Shown piece by piece: positions 45,092 to 54,384 of a DNA stretch of 64,000 nucleotides. Made by a program: the position numbers and the translations under genes. How positions within the stretch are numbered: the stretch's first letter is position 1; every line of letters starts with the position of its first letter. The notes beneath the pieces are model-generated. The model was not told where the DNA came from. It was given only the letters and a program-made list of their open reading frames with translations, and did no database searches. The stretch is from Ectothiorhodospira lacustris (lineage in GTDB: Bacteria > Pseudomonadota > Gammaproteobacteria > Ectothiorhodospirales > Ectothiorhodospiraceae), in the NCBI RefSeq assembly GCF_022227845.1, contig NZ_JAJNQN010000010.1, positions 1 through 64,000 of the forward strand, written 5' to 3'.

Positions 45092-46921
45092 CTAAAGGGG
45101 TGAATGTCGGCGTCCGGCCAGCCACAATTCCAGCACCATCAGCACCCACACCAGCTCTCCGTAATAGGCGGCGTGCTTGTCCCGGTGCAGGCGGATCAGC
45201 TCATCGATGAACTCGGGCCGGATGATGTCCCGCCCCTTGAGGCGGGTCAATGCATCCAGGGCCAGATCCCGCAGGGGCGGATGGTCCCGCAGCCAGATGC
45301 CGAAAGGCAGGCCGAAACCATGCTTCTTCTTGTGAATGATGGCCTCCGGCAGAAAATCCCGGCAGGCCTGCTTGTAGAACCACCGCAACTGGTTGCCCTT
45401 GAGCTTCTGCGCCGACGGAATCCGGTTGGAGAGCATCATCAGGTCTTCGGCCAGCATCGGATAGGCCACCTCCACCCCGGCCAGCCGGCAGGCGGTATTC
45501 ACCTTCACCAGATCATTGTCGTGCAGGGTGAAATGCCAGTCCAGATACAGCATGCGGTTGAGCAGGGAAGCGCCTTCCGGCGCCGCAAACAGGCCCCGCT
45601 TCAGATCCCTGGGGGCGTGCAGGTCCACCGTGTCGATGAACCCCGCCGCGAAGACCTCCCGAGGATCGTGACGCTCCAGAAAGGCATAGGTGTCCATCCG
45701 GTCCGGCAGCGGAATGCGTGCTTGGCTGACATAGCTGTGGGCCTTGCGCAGCAGCGGCAGAGGCGCCAGCGGGGCCGTGCCCGCGATCAGCGTCTGTCTG
45801 GCCCAGCTGGGTAGGCGGTTGAAATGCTCGAACACCCCCTGCTTGGCATAGCGTTCGTTGCCGGCAAACAGCTCATCCCCGCCGTCACCGGCCAGCAGCA
45901 GGTCCACCCCTTCCTCGCGAGCCTTGCGGGCGCACAGGAACGCCGGCAGGACGGAAGAATTGCCGAATGGCTCATCGCAGGCGGCCGCCACGTGAGGCAG
46001 CCAAGTGGTGATGTCGTCCGGCGTGACGTAATACTCATGCCCGACGGCCCCGAAATGGCCACGGGCAAGCCGGGCATATTCCATCTCGTCGTAACCGGGC
46101 ACATCAAAACCGATGGAATAGGCATGGGCCTCGTCGCTCACCCTGGCCAGCATCCCGGTGACGGTGGAGCTGTCCAGGCCGCCGCTCAAAAATGCGGCAG
46201 TGCGCGGCGCCTCCGGCGCTGCGGCGGCATCACGCACCGCCTGCTCGATGATCGCCAGCATCTCACGTCCCGACCCGGCCACATCCACGGGAGTTTCCTC
46301 AAAGCGGGGCAGCCAGTAGGGGTGCACCCGATGCGTCCCGCGCTCCCACTCCAGCACGTGCCCGCCGGGCAGCTTGCGGATGCCCTGGTAGATGCTGCGG
46401 GGGCTGGGGATGAAATGACAGTACACATAGTCGTGGATCGCCTGGGCATCCAGATCGCCGCCCAGCCCCGCCTCCACCAGTGGGGCCAGGGCGGTGCAGA
46501 AGCTCAGCCCGGTGCCGTCCTGGGCGTAATAGAGCTGCCGGATGCCGATCTTGTCCACTGCCAGCAGGCCGCGCCCGTGTTCCGGTTCCAGGATCGCCAG
46601 CGCGAACGCTCCCTTGAGCGAGGTCAGGGCCGCCGTGCCCTGCCGGCGGTAATCCCGGGCCAGCGCTTGCAGGACGGCATCCACGCTGGTAGCGTCGCCA
46701 TGATGCACCCGGCCTGTCAGGGCCAGGATCAGCCCATCGGTTTGCAGCACTCCCCCTCCGGTACCGGCACAAAAGGCCGGACCCTGACTGGCAAGGGCGC
46801 CGCCCTCCAGTCCCCGGGGCAGTGCGGAACGGATCACGGCGTCGATGTCGGCAGTCGTGGTCAGCGCCCCTGCAATGCCCTGGGCTGGATGCACGTCGTG
46901 CAGGTTGGGGGAGTCGGTCAT
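45092..46921 (-). CDS. Asparagine-synthase homologue lacking the glutaminase nucleophile
   Basis: 609 residues from the ATG at 46921. The synthetase domain is intact: LSGGLDSSTVTG PP-loop (about 264-275), YSIGFDVPGYDEMEYAR, DEPFGNSSVLPAFL, GDGGDELFAGNERY. The N-terminal glutaminase domain is recognisable but the usual Met-Cys-Gly-Ile start is replaced by about 15 residues followed by QGIAG, so the position of the catalytic Cys is Gln and no N-terminal Cys can be exposed. It could use free ammonia or a partner glutaminase. The longer starts at 46942 (ATG) and 46948 (TTG) do not restore a cysteine. It is divergent from the GDP-mannose dehydrogenase gene. Confidence 0.85.
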   Translation of the reverse strand: MTDSPNLHDVHPAQGIAGALTTTADIDAVIRSALPRGLEGGALASQGPAFCAGTGGGVLQTDGLILALTGRVHHGDATSVDAVLQALARDYRRQGTAALTSLKGAFALAILEPEHGRGLLAVDKIGIRQLYYAQDGTGLSFCTALAPLVEAGLGGDLDAQAIHDYVYCHFIPSPRSIYQGIRKLPGGHVLEWERGTHRVHPYWLPRFEETPVDVAGSGREMLAIIEQAVRDAAAAPEAPRTAAFLSGGLDSSTVTGMLARVSDEAHAYSIGFDVPGYDEMEYARLARGHFGAVGHEYYVTPDDITTWLPHVAAACDEPFGNSSVLPAFLCARKAREEGVDLLLAGDGGDELFAGNERYAKQGVFEHFNRLPSWARQTLIAGTAPLAPLPLLRKAHSYVSQARIPLPDRMDTYAFLERHDPREVFAAGFIDTVDLHAPRDLKRGLFAAPEGASLLNRMLYLDWHFTLHDNDLVKVNTACRLAGVEVAYPMLAEDLMMLSNRIPSAQKLKGNQLRWFYKQACRDFLPEAIIHKKKHGFGLPFGIWLRDHPPLRDLALDALTRLKGRDIIRPEFIDELIRLHRDKHAAYYGELVWVLMVLELWLAGRRHSPL

Positions 46922-46981
46922 GGCGGGTGCATAATGGGGCATGAGCAATCATGGTAATCCGAACCACCGGGATGGACCAGC

Positions 46982-48298
46982 ATGAGAATCGCGATCTTTG
47001 GGATGGGGTACGTGGGGGCGGTCTCGGCCGCGTGTCTGGCAAGGGATGGCCATGAGGTCGTCGGGGTCGACATCGACCCGCACAAGCTGGATCTGTTGCG
47101 CCGGGGGCATTCTCCCATCGTGGAGGAAGGCATCCAGGAACTGACCGCCCAGGTGGTACAGGCGGGCCGCCTGACGGTCACCGATGATGTGAGCGAAGCC
47201 ATCCGCCGCTCCGAGGTGTCCTTCATCTGCGTCGGCACCCCCTCCAGCCGCAACGGCAGCCAGGATCTTGCCGCCGTGCGCAACGTGGCCCGGCAGATCG
47301 GCGAGGCCCTGGCCTTGACGGACCACTATCACACCGTGGTGCTGCGCTCCACCGTCAAGCCCGGCACCACCCTGGAACTGGTGGGGCCGACGCTGGAATC
47401 CGCATCCGGCAAGCGGGTGGGGGAGGGCTTCGGCCTGGCCTTCCAGCCGGAGTTCCTGCGGGAAGGCTCCTCCATCAAGGACTACGACCATCCTCCCTTC
47501 ACCGTGGTGGGCACCGACTCCGAGCGGACCCTGGACCAGGTGAAGCCCATCTTCGAACACCTGCCCTGCGAGTTCGTGGGCACCGGGATCGGCACGGCGG
47601 AAATGGTCAAGTACGCCTGCAATGCCTTCCACGCCCTCAAGATCGTCTTCGCCAACGAGGTGGGCCGCCTGTCCCAGTCCCTGGGGCTGGACTCCCGCGA
47701 GGTGATGGAACTGGTCACCCGGGATCGTCAGCTCAACATCTCCCCGGCTTACCTGCGCCCCGGCTTCGCCTTCGGCGGTTCGTGCCTGCCCAAGGATTTG
47801 CGGGCTGTCCTCTACATGGCCAAGGAGCAGGACACCGAACTGCCCATGCTCGGCAGCCTCATTCCCAGCAACCAGCAGCAGATCGACCATGCGGTGGATT
47901 TTGTCCTCGACAGCGGCAAGCGGCGGATCGGCCTGATCGGTCTGAGCTTCAAGAGCGGCACCGACGACATGCGGGAAAGCCCCCTGGTGGAACTGGCGGA
48001 GCGTCTGATCGGCAAGGGCATGGATCTGAAGATCCACGACCCCAACGTGCAGCTGTCCCGGGTCATCGGCGCCAACCGGCGCTACATCGAGGAGACACTG
48101 CCCCATATCGCCTCCCTGCTGCTGGAAGACTGCCGTGCCCTCATCGAGCACTCGGAAGTGATTGTCCTGGGGCTGAGTGATGCCCCGCTGGTGGCAGAGC
48201 TGCTGGCCCACGCCGGTCCGGAGCAGCAGGTGCTGGATCTGGTGGGGCTCAAGGACCGCGGCGCCCTCAAGGCCGCCTATCAGGGGATCTGCTGGTGA
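46982..48298 (+). CDS. algD: GDP-mannose 6-dehydrogenase (AlgD type)
   Basis: 438 residues. NAD-binding MRIAIFGMGYVGAVSAACLARDGHEVVGVD, VGTPSSRNG, NPEFLREG-like FQPEFLREGSSIKDYD, and the catalytic Cys268 in FAFGGSCLPKD at the same residue number as in Pseudomonas AlgD; the protein also ends GICW like AlgD. It oxidises GDP-mannose to GDP-mannuronate, a uronic-acid donor. UDP-glucose dehydrogenases share the fold, but the pattern of conserved residues favours GDP-mannose. No other alginate genes are present, so it likely feeds the XrtA exopolysaccharide. Confidence 0.88.
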   Translation: MRIAIFGMGYVGAVSAACLARDGHEVVGVDIDPHKLDLLRRGHSPIVEEGIQELTAQVVQAGRLTVTDDVSEAIRRSEVSFICVGTPSSRNGSQDLAAVRNVARQIGEALALTDHYHTVVLRSTVKPGTTLELVGPTLESASGKRVGEGFGLAFQPEFLREGSSIKDYDHPPFTVVGTDSERTLDQVKPIFEHLPCEFVGTGIGTAEMVKYACNAFHALKIVFANEVGRLSQSLGLDSREVMELVTRDRQLNISPAYLRPGFAFGGSCLPKDLRAVLYMAKEQDTELPMLGSLIPSNQQQIDHAVDFVLDSGKRRIGLIGLSFKSGTDDMRESPLVELAERLIGKGMDLKIHDPNVQLSRVIGANRRYIEETLPHIASLLLEDCRALIEHSEVIVLGLSDAPLVAELLAHAGPEQQVLDLVGLKDRGALKAAYQGICW

Positions 48299-49509
48299 GC
48301 AAGCGCCCGTCCCTGGTCTTTGTGTCACCCCGGTTTCTGTTTCCCACCGACGAAGGCGGCAAGATCCGCACCACCCAGATCCTCCGGGGCATGAAGGGCG
48401 GGCGGTTTCACATCACCCTCATGTCGCCGGCCACGCCCGAGCAGACGGCCCGACATCGGGAAGAGATAGAAGCGGTCTGCGACCGCTTCATCGCCTGGCC
48501 GGCCCGCACCGGTGGGCCGTTGCACAAGATCACCCGGCTGCGCCATTTGCTGTCTTTCAAGCCCTTCTCGGTAGCCGCCGGCGTGAATCCCGTCGCCCGG
48601 CGTCGGGTCCGTGAACAGCTTCAGCAGGGCGCCCAGATTGCCGTATTCGATTTCATCCACGCCGCCACCCTGGCCCCCATCCACAGCCTGTGCCCCACCG
48701 TGATGTTCACCCACAACGTGGAGGCGGAGATTTTTCGCCGTCATGCCGAGGTGGCCGGCCATCCCTTGAAACGCTACGTCTGGCGGGGCCAGCATCGCAA
48801 GATGGCTCGTTTCGAAGCCCGGGAACTGCCCCGTTTCGATACCGTGGTGGCAGTCTCGGAACGGGATGCCGAGGCATTCCGGGCCATGCCCCGGAACCGT
48901 CGGGTGGCGGCCATCCCCACCGGTGTGGATCTGGACTTCTTTGCCTATCTGCCGCCCGGTGACGGGGACCACCTGATCTTCACCGGCGCCATGGACTGGC
49001 AGGCCAACATCGACGGCATCCGCTTTTTCATGGACGAGGTCTGGCCCTTGCTGGTGCAGCGTCGTCCCGGCGTGCGCATGACCGTGGTGGGGCGCAGGCC
49101 CCACCCGGAACTGGTAGAACAGGCGGCCCGGCGCAACCTGCCCTGGACCTTCACCGGCTTTGTGGATGACATCCGTCCCCATGTGTACGGCGGTGCGGCC
49201 TATGTGATCCCCCTGCGGGTGGGGGGCGGCACCCGCATCAAGGCCTACGAGGCCATGGCCATGGGCCTGCCGGTGGTTTCCACCGGGCTGGGGGTGGAAG
49301 GCCTGCCGCTCACCGACGGCGAGCAGTTTTTGCAGGCGGATACCCCGGAGGCCATGGCCCAGGCCCTGGACCGGCTCCTGTCGGATTCGGCCCTGCGGTT
49401 GCGGCTGTCACAGGCCGCCCGCCGCCACGTGGAAGATCACTGCTCCTCCCTGGCGGTGGCCAGGTGTTTTGAGGATATCTGCCTCAGGACCATGAACGGG
49501 CAAGGGTAG
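48295..49509 (+). CDS. Group-1 glycosyltransferase, paralogue of the XrtA transferase at 35.4 kb
   Basis: 404 residues from a GTG that overlaps the algD stop (GTGA). The start (SLVFVSPRFLFPTDEGGKIRTTQILRGMKGG) and the HLIFTGAMDWQANIDGIRFFMDEVWP donor half are clearly related to the transferase at 35445-36659, with VIPLRVGGGTRIKAYEAMAMGLPVVST. The two probably add successive sugars. Coupled to algD, suggesting it uses the uronate or the mannose it makes. Confidence 0.9.
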   Translation: MSKRPSLVFVSPRFLFPTDEGGKIRTTQILRGMKGGRFHITLMSPATPEQTARHREEIEAVCDRFIAWPARTGGPLHKITRLRHLLSFKPFSVAAGVNPVARRRVREQLQQGAQIAVFDFIHAATLAPIHSLCPTVMFTHNVEAEIFRRHAEVAGHPLKRYVWRGQHRKMARFEARELPRFDTVVAVSERDAEAFRAMPRNRRVAAIPTGVDLDFFAYLPPGDGDHLIFTGAMDWQANIDGIRFFMDEVWPLLVQRRPGVRMTVVGRRPHPELVEQAARRNLPWTFTGFVDDIRPHVYGGAAYVIPLRVGGGTRIKAYEAMAMGLPVVSTGLGVEGLPLTDGEQFLQADTPEAMAQALDRLLSDSALRLRLSQAARRHVEDHCSSLAVARCFEDICLRTMNGQG

Positions 49510-49519
49510 GGGGTGTTTC

Positions 49520-50863
49520 ATGCATGAAGGGTTCGTTCGCTCGGTGGTGTTCCCCCTCCATGAACGCCTTCGGGGACGCAGCACTGCCGCCTGTTATGCC
49601 TCGCTGAGGGGCAGTGAGCGCCTGTCTCCGGACGCCCTCAAGGCCCTGCAGGACCGCAAGCTGCAAAGGCTCATGACCCATTGCTGGCATCATGTTCCCT
49701 TTTACCGTCGGCGCTTCGAGGCGCTGGGGGTGTCCCATCCGGAAGAACTGGGCCGGGAGGTTCTGACCCGGCTGCCCCTGCTGGAGAGGGCCGATGTGCG
49801 CGAATACCTGGACGATCTGACGGCCGATGACCACCGGGATCGGCTGATTCGTCATGCCACCAGTGGCTCCACTGGTCAGCCCCTGGTGTTCTACACCGAT
49901 CCCCTCAAGGAGTCCTGGCATAATGCCGCCAAGTTACGGGGTCGGGCCTGGTTCGAAATCGAACCCGGGTGCCGTCAGGTGGATTTTTGGGGCTCACCGG
50001 TGGAACTGAGCAAGCAGGACGCCTTGCGTCGCTTCAAGGACCGCTGGTTTCTCAATCAGGTGGTGATCTCCGGTCTGGATCTGCGTGACGAGGCCCTGGC
50101 CCATGGGGCTGACCTGTTGCGGCGATTCCGCCCTCGATTGATCTACGGCTACCCCACCGTGCTCTACCATGTGGCCCTTTACATGGAGCGCCACCCGCAG
50201 GCCTTCGGCGGCTGGCGGCCCGAACTGGTGACCTGCACCTCCGAAGTCCTCTACCCGAACCAGCGGGACAAGATGCTGGAGATCTTCCAGTGCCCGGTGG
50301 GCAACGAATACGGCTCCCGTGACGGCGGACACCTGGCCCACGAATGCCCCGCCGGACACCTGCACATCGCCGCCGAGCATGTGCTGTTGGAAACGGATGA
50401 ACCCGACGCCCAGGGCGTGGGCGACTTGGTGGTGACCAATCTGGACGGCTACGGCATGCCCCTTCTGCGCTATCGGCTTGGCGACCAAGTGGCATTGGAG
50501 CGGGAGCCCTGCTCCTGTGGGCTCACACTGCCCACTCTGAGACATATCATGGGGCGCATGACGGACTTCATCGTGGGTCGGGACGGCAACCTGATTCATC
50601 GCACTGCCTTGGTCGGCATCCTGAGGGATGTGCCGGATCTCAAACAGTTCCGTATCATCCAACGTCGGGATCTGTCCATCGAGATCCTGCTGGTGCGCGA
50701 TGCCCCGTTCCCCCAGACCCTGCTGGATGACGTGCGCCGCAAGATGCAGGGCATGATGGGCACGGATCTTCCCATCACGTTCTCGTTCCCCGACCACATC
50801 CCGGCGGAGAAGTCCGGCAAGTATGCCACCCTGGTTTCGGAGGCCTATGCCGCGAGGCAGTGA
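49520..50863 (+). CDS. CapK/PaaK-like adenylate-forming enzyme
   Basis: 447 residues. Resembles phenylacetate-CoA-ligase-like proteins of capsule clusters: LQRLMTHCWHHVPFYRRRFEALGV start, the AMP-site ATSGSTGQPLVFYTD (about 113-128), NEYGSRDGG, and the TNLDGYGMPLLRYRLGDQ and GRMTDF motifs. It probably activates a carboxylate (an acyl or amino-acid group) for attachment to the polymer; an acyl carrier protein is encoded 3 kb downstream. It is within the glycosyltransferase series but not overlapping the upstream gene. Confidence 0.87.
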   Translation: MHEGFVRSVVFPLHERLRGRSTAACYASLRGSERLSPDALKALQDRKLQRLMTHCWHHVPFYRRRFEALGVSHPEELGREVLTRLPLLERADVREYLDDLTADDHRDRLIRHATSGSTGQPLVFYTDPLKESWHNAAKLRGRAWFEIEPGCRQVDFWGSPVELSKQDALRRFKDRWFLNQVVISGLDLRDEALAHGADLLRRFRPRLIYGYPTVLYHVALYMERHPQAFGGWRPELVTCTSEVLYPNQRDKMLEIFQCPVGNEYGSRDGGHLAHECPAGHLHIAAEHVLLETDEPDAQGVGDLVVTNLDGYGMPLLRYRLGDQVALEREPCSCGLTLPTLRHIMGRMTDFIVGRDGNLIHRTALVGILRDVPDLKQFRIIQRRDLSIEILLVRDAPFPQTLLDDVRRKMQGMMGTDLPITFSFPDHIPAEKSGKYATLVSEAYAARQ

Positions 50864-50937
50864 GTGACGGTGAGACGCAGTCAGATCATGCCTGGCCCTG
50901 TTTATACAGGGGCCGTAACGGTTCATTGGAGACGGTT

Positions 50938-52188
50938 TTGACATCTGATTCCCGCCCCAACCTGGTGGTTTACACTCGCGTGTATCCCAACGCCTTGCAG
51001 CCCAACTTCGGGTTGTTTGTGCGAGAGCGCATGCGGCGGGTGGCAAAGGAACTGAACGTAACGGTGGTGGCGCCCGCGCCCTGGTTCCCGTTCCAGAAAC
51101 TCCTGGGTCGGTTTCGTCCCCATGCCCGGCCGCCCATCCCCTACCGGGAAGAACAGGACGGGATCACGGTCTATCATCCCAGGTTCTTCTGCATTCCGGC
51201 GGTGTTCAAATGGACCGATGGCTGGTTTCAGGCCTTGGGTTCCTACAGACTCATGCGGAGGCTGCGGCGGGAAGGGGCATGCGACATCATCGACTCGCAC
51301 TTCATCTATCCCGATGGCGTGGCTGCGCGCCTGCTGGCCGGATGGCTGGGTTGCCCCTATACCATTACCCTGCGGGGCAGTCTCAACCGATTCCATCCCA
51401 GTCGTCCGCACCGGCACCAGATCTCCCGTGCCTTGACCGATGCCACGCGAGTGTTTTCGGTGGCGGATTCCCTGCGGCAAGAGGCAATTACCTGGGGGCA
51501 GCATCCCGACCATGTGCAGGTAATGGCCAATGGCGTGGATCTGGAAAAGTTCAGGCCGGAAGACCGCGCAGAATCAAGACGACGTTTCGGTCTGCCCCAG
51601 GAGGGACGTATCCTGATTTCCGTCGGTGGGTTGATGGAACGCAAGGGTTTCCATCATGTGATTGCCGTTTTACCGGCGCTGATGAAGGCTTGGCCGGACC
51701 TGCACTTCGTGATCGCGGGCGGCCCCAACCCGGAGGGCAACAACGAACAGAGCCTGCGTGACCAAGTCCGGCGCCTGTCCCTGGAAGACCGGGTGCATCT
51801 GCTGGGGCCGGTGTCTCCGGATCAGCTGAGGTACGTCTATTCCGCGGGGGACGTGTTCGTGCTGGCCACCCGTTTTGAAGGTTGGGCCAACGTATTGCTG
51901 GAGGCCTCGGCCTGTGGTCTGCCGATTGTGACCACGGATGTGGGCGGCAATGCAGAAGTGGTCAATTCAGACGCAGTGGGCATCATCGTGCCCTATGGAG
52001 ACAACGACGCCCTCCTGACCGGTTTGCACGAGGGCCTGTCCAGAGCCTGGGATCGGTCCGCGATACTTGAGCATGCACGGCGCAATGCCTGGCAGACCCG
52101 TATTCCGCTGCTGGTCGACGCCTTTCTGGAGATTCATGTAGCCCGGGGAGGGGTTGATCCGCTGGCCATCGAGGAGGGGAGTGACTGA
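50938..52188 (+). CDS. Group-1 glycosyltransferase
   Basis: 416 residues from the TTG at 50938, which has GGAG six bases upstream and puts the conserved LVVYTRVYPNALQPNFGLFVRERM near the N-terminus. A GTG at 50860 overlapping the previous stop (GTGA) is an alternative that would add 26 residues unlike the family. GT-B fold: SHFIYPDGVAARLLA, VGGLMERKGFHHVI, and donor motif ATRFEGWANVLLEASACGLPIVTTDVGGNAEV. Related to GT4 enzymes of exopolysaccharide clusters. TGATG overlap with the next gene. Confidence 0.9.
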   Translation: MTSDSRPNLVVYTRVYPNALQPNFGLFVRERMRRVAKELNVTVVAPAPWFPFQKLLGRFRPHARPPIPYREEQDGITVYHPRFFCIPAVFKWTDGWFQALGSYRLMRRLRREGACDIIDSHFIYPDGVAARLLAGWLGCPYTITLRGSLNRFHPSRPHRHQISRALTDATRVFSVADSLRQEAITWGQHPDHVQVMANGVDLEKFRPEDRAESRRRFGLPQEGRILISVGGLMERKGFHHVIAVLPALMKAWPDLHFVIAGGPNPEGNNEQSLRDQVRRLSLEDRVHLLGPVSPDQLRYVYSAGDVFVLATRFEGWANVLLEASACGLPIVTTDVGGNAEVVNSDAVGIIVPYGDNDALLTGLHEGLSRAWDRSAILEHARRNAWQTRIPLLVDAFLEIHVARGGVDPLAIEEGSD

Positions 52189-53171
52189 TGCCGGATATGT
52201 CTCTGCTGACCCGTCCTGTCCTGAACCGACTGTCCCCCGCCGGACCCCGCAGCCGTTTGTCCATCCTGATCTTTCACCGTGTGCTGCCCGAGGCTGATCC
52301 GTTATTGCCGGGTGACCCGGATGCCCGGCGGTTTCAATGGGTGGTGGCGCTACTGGCCCGTCATTTCACGGTCCTGCCCCTGGACGAGGCCGTGGATCGC
52401 CTGCGTCAGGGCTCGCTGCCTGCCCGCGCCGCCTGCATCACTTTTGACGATGGCTATGCGGATAACGCCCAGATAGCCCTGCCCATCCTGCAGGCTGCCG
52501 GTTTGCCTGCCACGTTTTTTGTTGCCACGGGTTTTCTTGGCGGTGGGCGGATGTTCAATGACACCGTGATCGAGACTTTCCGTAGGCTGGATGACGGCCT
52601 TCATGATTTCACCGGACTGGGGCTGGGCCAGTACCCCATTCACGATCCGCAAAGCCGCATCCAGGGTTACACGGATGTCATCCGGCGCATCAAGCATCTG
52701 CCTCAGTCGGAGCGGGATGCCATTGCGGGTAAGCTATCCGAACATGCCGTGGGGGCATTGCCCGATGACCTGATGATGTCCGAGGAGCAGGTGCGGGCAC
52801 TGCGGGCGGCCGGGATGCTGGTGGGTGGGCATACCGTCACCCACCCCATCCTGTGCCGTCTGGACGATGCCGAGGCGCAGAGGGAGATCCACCAAGGGCG
52901 TGCCGAGTTGGAGGACATCTTGGGAGAGCCTGTTGGTCTGTTTGCCTACCCTAACGGCCGGCCCGGTGAAGACTACGAGGCACGGCATGTGGAAATGGTC
53001 AGGCGTGCCGGTTTCCGGGCCGCCGTGAGTACCGCGCATGGTGTATCCGGGAGGGGCTCGGACCTATACCAGCTGGCTCGCTTCACCCCCTGGGACGAGA
53101 CACCGCTGCGCTATCTGGTGCGGTTGGGGCGCAATCTTCTCTCGCCGCCGCCGGTGCAATGCAAGGCGTAA
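52188..53171 (+). CDS. Second polysaccharide deacetylase
   Basis: 327 residues. NodB fold with LSILIFHRVLPEADPL, CITFDDGYADNAQIALPILQAAGLPATFFVATGFL (catalytic Asp-Asp), GGHTVTHPILCRLD, and FAYPNGRPGEDYEARHVEMVRRAGF. This subtype (HRVLPE start) is found often in exosortase-A loci and differs from the DUF3473-type enzyme at 33.5 kb. It would remove N- or O-acetyl groups from the polymer. ATG overlaps the preceding TGA (TGATG). Confidence 0.92.
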   Translation: MPDMSLLTRPVLNRLSPAGPRSRLSILIFHRVLPEADPLLPGDPDARRFQWVVALLARHFTVLPLDEAVDRLRQGSLPARAACITFDDGYADNAQIALPILQAAGLPATFFVATGFLGGGRMFNDTVIETFRRLDDGLHDFTGLGLGQYPIHDPQSRIQGYTDVIRRIKHLPQSERDAIAGKLSEHAVGALPDDLMMSEEQVRALRAAGMLVGGHTVTHPILCRLDDAEAQREIHQGRAELEDILGEPVGLFAYPNGRPGEDYEARHVEMVRRAGFRAAVSTAHGVSGRGSDLYQLARFTPWDETPLRYLVRLGRNLLSPPPVQCKA

Positions 53172-53212
53172 GCACAGGCGTCCCACCATATATCCGACCG
53201 GGGCATGTAGCA

Positions 53213-53243
53213 TTCAGAATGGATATGACCCCTGCGGTATACT
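53213..53243 (+). promoter_or_regulatory. Candidate sigma-70 promoter of the acyl-carrier/hydrolase genes
   Basis: A strong -10 TATACT (53238-53243) with a weak TTCAGA (53213-53218) 19 bases before it; the acyl carrier ATG is 45 bases downstream. Confidence 0.4.
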
Positions 53244-53287
53244 GCGTTTTCACCGACTACCTGATACTTCATTCTTGAGAAAAATAC

Positions 53288-53548
53288 ATGTCGAGTTCCA
53301 CCATTGATCAGATTAAAAACCTGCTGGACAGCCTGCTGGGGCTGAACGGGCGCGCCGCCTCATTTGATGAATCCACCGCCTTGCTGGGGAATGTGCCTGA
53401 ACTCGACTCCATGGCCGTGGTGACCATCATCACCTCTCTGGAAGAACAATTCGGCATCATGGTGGATGATGACGAAATCAGCGCGGAAACCTTTGAGACG
53501 CTGGGTTCTCTTACCGAGTTCGTGGATCGTAAACTGGCCGAGGCCTGA
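53288..53548 (+). CDS. Acyl carrier protein of the XrtA locus
   Basis: 86 residues, acidic, four-helix type. The phosphopantetheine site is Ser41 in ELDSMAVVTII (DSM rather than the DSL of fatty-acid ACPs). DESTALLGNVPELDSM and EEQFGIMVDDDEISAETFETLGSLTEFVD match carrier proteins found in exosortase-A clusters. Likely loads an acyl or amino-acyl group activated by the CapK-like enzyme. It is followed within 12 bases by the hydrolase genes. Confidence 0.9.
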   Translation: MSSSTIDQIKNLLDSLLGLNGRAASFDESTALLGNVPELDSMAVVTIITSLEEQFGIMVDDDEISAETFETLGSLTEFVDRKLAEA

Positions 53549-53559
53549 GCCCTCTGAGC

Positions 53560-54384
53560 ATGCAAGCCACCCAACTGGATGTGGACTTTTTCGCCGGCAC
53601 GCTTGGGCGATTGTTCCGCGTGACTCACACCCCCGCCCAGGGTGTCGCGCGGGGGAAGGTGCTTTACTGTCAGGCTCTTTTTGAAGAGCAGAACAAATCG
53701 CGCCGCATGGTGGCACTGCAGGCCCGCCAACTGGCATCCCGGGGATGGGTTGTGGTGCAACCGGATCTCCATGGCTGCGGGGATAGCGAAGGCGATTTCG
53801 AGCAGGCCCGTTGGTCCGCATGGGTCGATGACCTGAAGTGTTGCGTGGATGATCTGGAGATGCGTTACCCCGGACCTCTGGTGCTGTGGGGGCTGAGAGC
53901 CGGATGCCTTCTGCTGTCTGACCTGACCCATATCCACGGACTCAATCCCGCGCTCAACATCCTTTGGCAGCCGGTCAGCAATGGTGATCAATACCTGAAT
54001 CAGTTGCTGCGTTTGCGGGTGGCCGCGGCGATGATGGGGCAGGGCAGGGAATCCACCAAGGATCTGCGGGCGCAACTGGATTCGGGTCATTCCCTGGAAG
54101 TGGCGGGTTACACCCTGCACCCCGAGTGGGCGCGTGCCCTTGCCCAAACGGACCTGCGACCTCCTCAGGGTGAAGCCATCAGCTGGTTCGACGTGTCGGC
54201 CAATGACCTGCAGCCCCTTCCTCCCGTTAGTGACCGTCTGATCCAGGCATGGCGGCAATCCCAGGTAAACGTGGATGTCCTGCGAGTGAACGGTGAGGCT
54301 TTCTGGAGTACCCAGGAGATTTACGAGCTGCCGGAATTGCTGGAACGAACCACCGAACGAGTGGCGGAGATCACGGGACCATGA
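53560..54384 (+). CDS. Exosortase-A-associated alpha/beta hydrolase 2 (TIGR03101-like)
   Basis: 274 residues. Alpha/beta-hydrolase fold: LYCQALFEEQNKSRRMV, VVVQPDLHGCGDSEGDF, and the nucleophile elbow WGLRAGCLL (in place of GxSxG the elbow reads G-L-R-A-G, so the classical serine is absent at that position). It is the type called hydrolase 2 next to acyl carrier and hydrolase 1 in XrtA loci. Overlaps the next gene by four bases. Its catalytic ability is doubtful. Confidence 0.85.
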   Translation: MQATQLDVDFFAGTLGRLFRVTHTPAQGVARGKVLYCQALFEEQNKSRRMVALQARQLASRGWVVVQPDLHGCGDSEGDFEQARWSAWVDDLKCCVDDLEMRYPGPLVLWGLRAGCLLLSDLTHIHGLNPALNILWQPVSNGDQYLNQLLRLRVAAAMMGQGRESTKDLRAQLDSGHSLEVAGYTLHPEWARALAQTDLRPPQGEAISWFDVSANDLQPLPPVSDRLIQAWRQSQVNVDVLRVNGEAFWSTQEIYELPELLERTTERVAEITGP

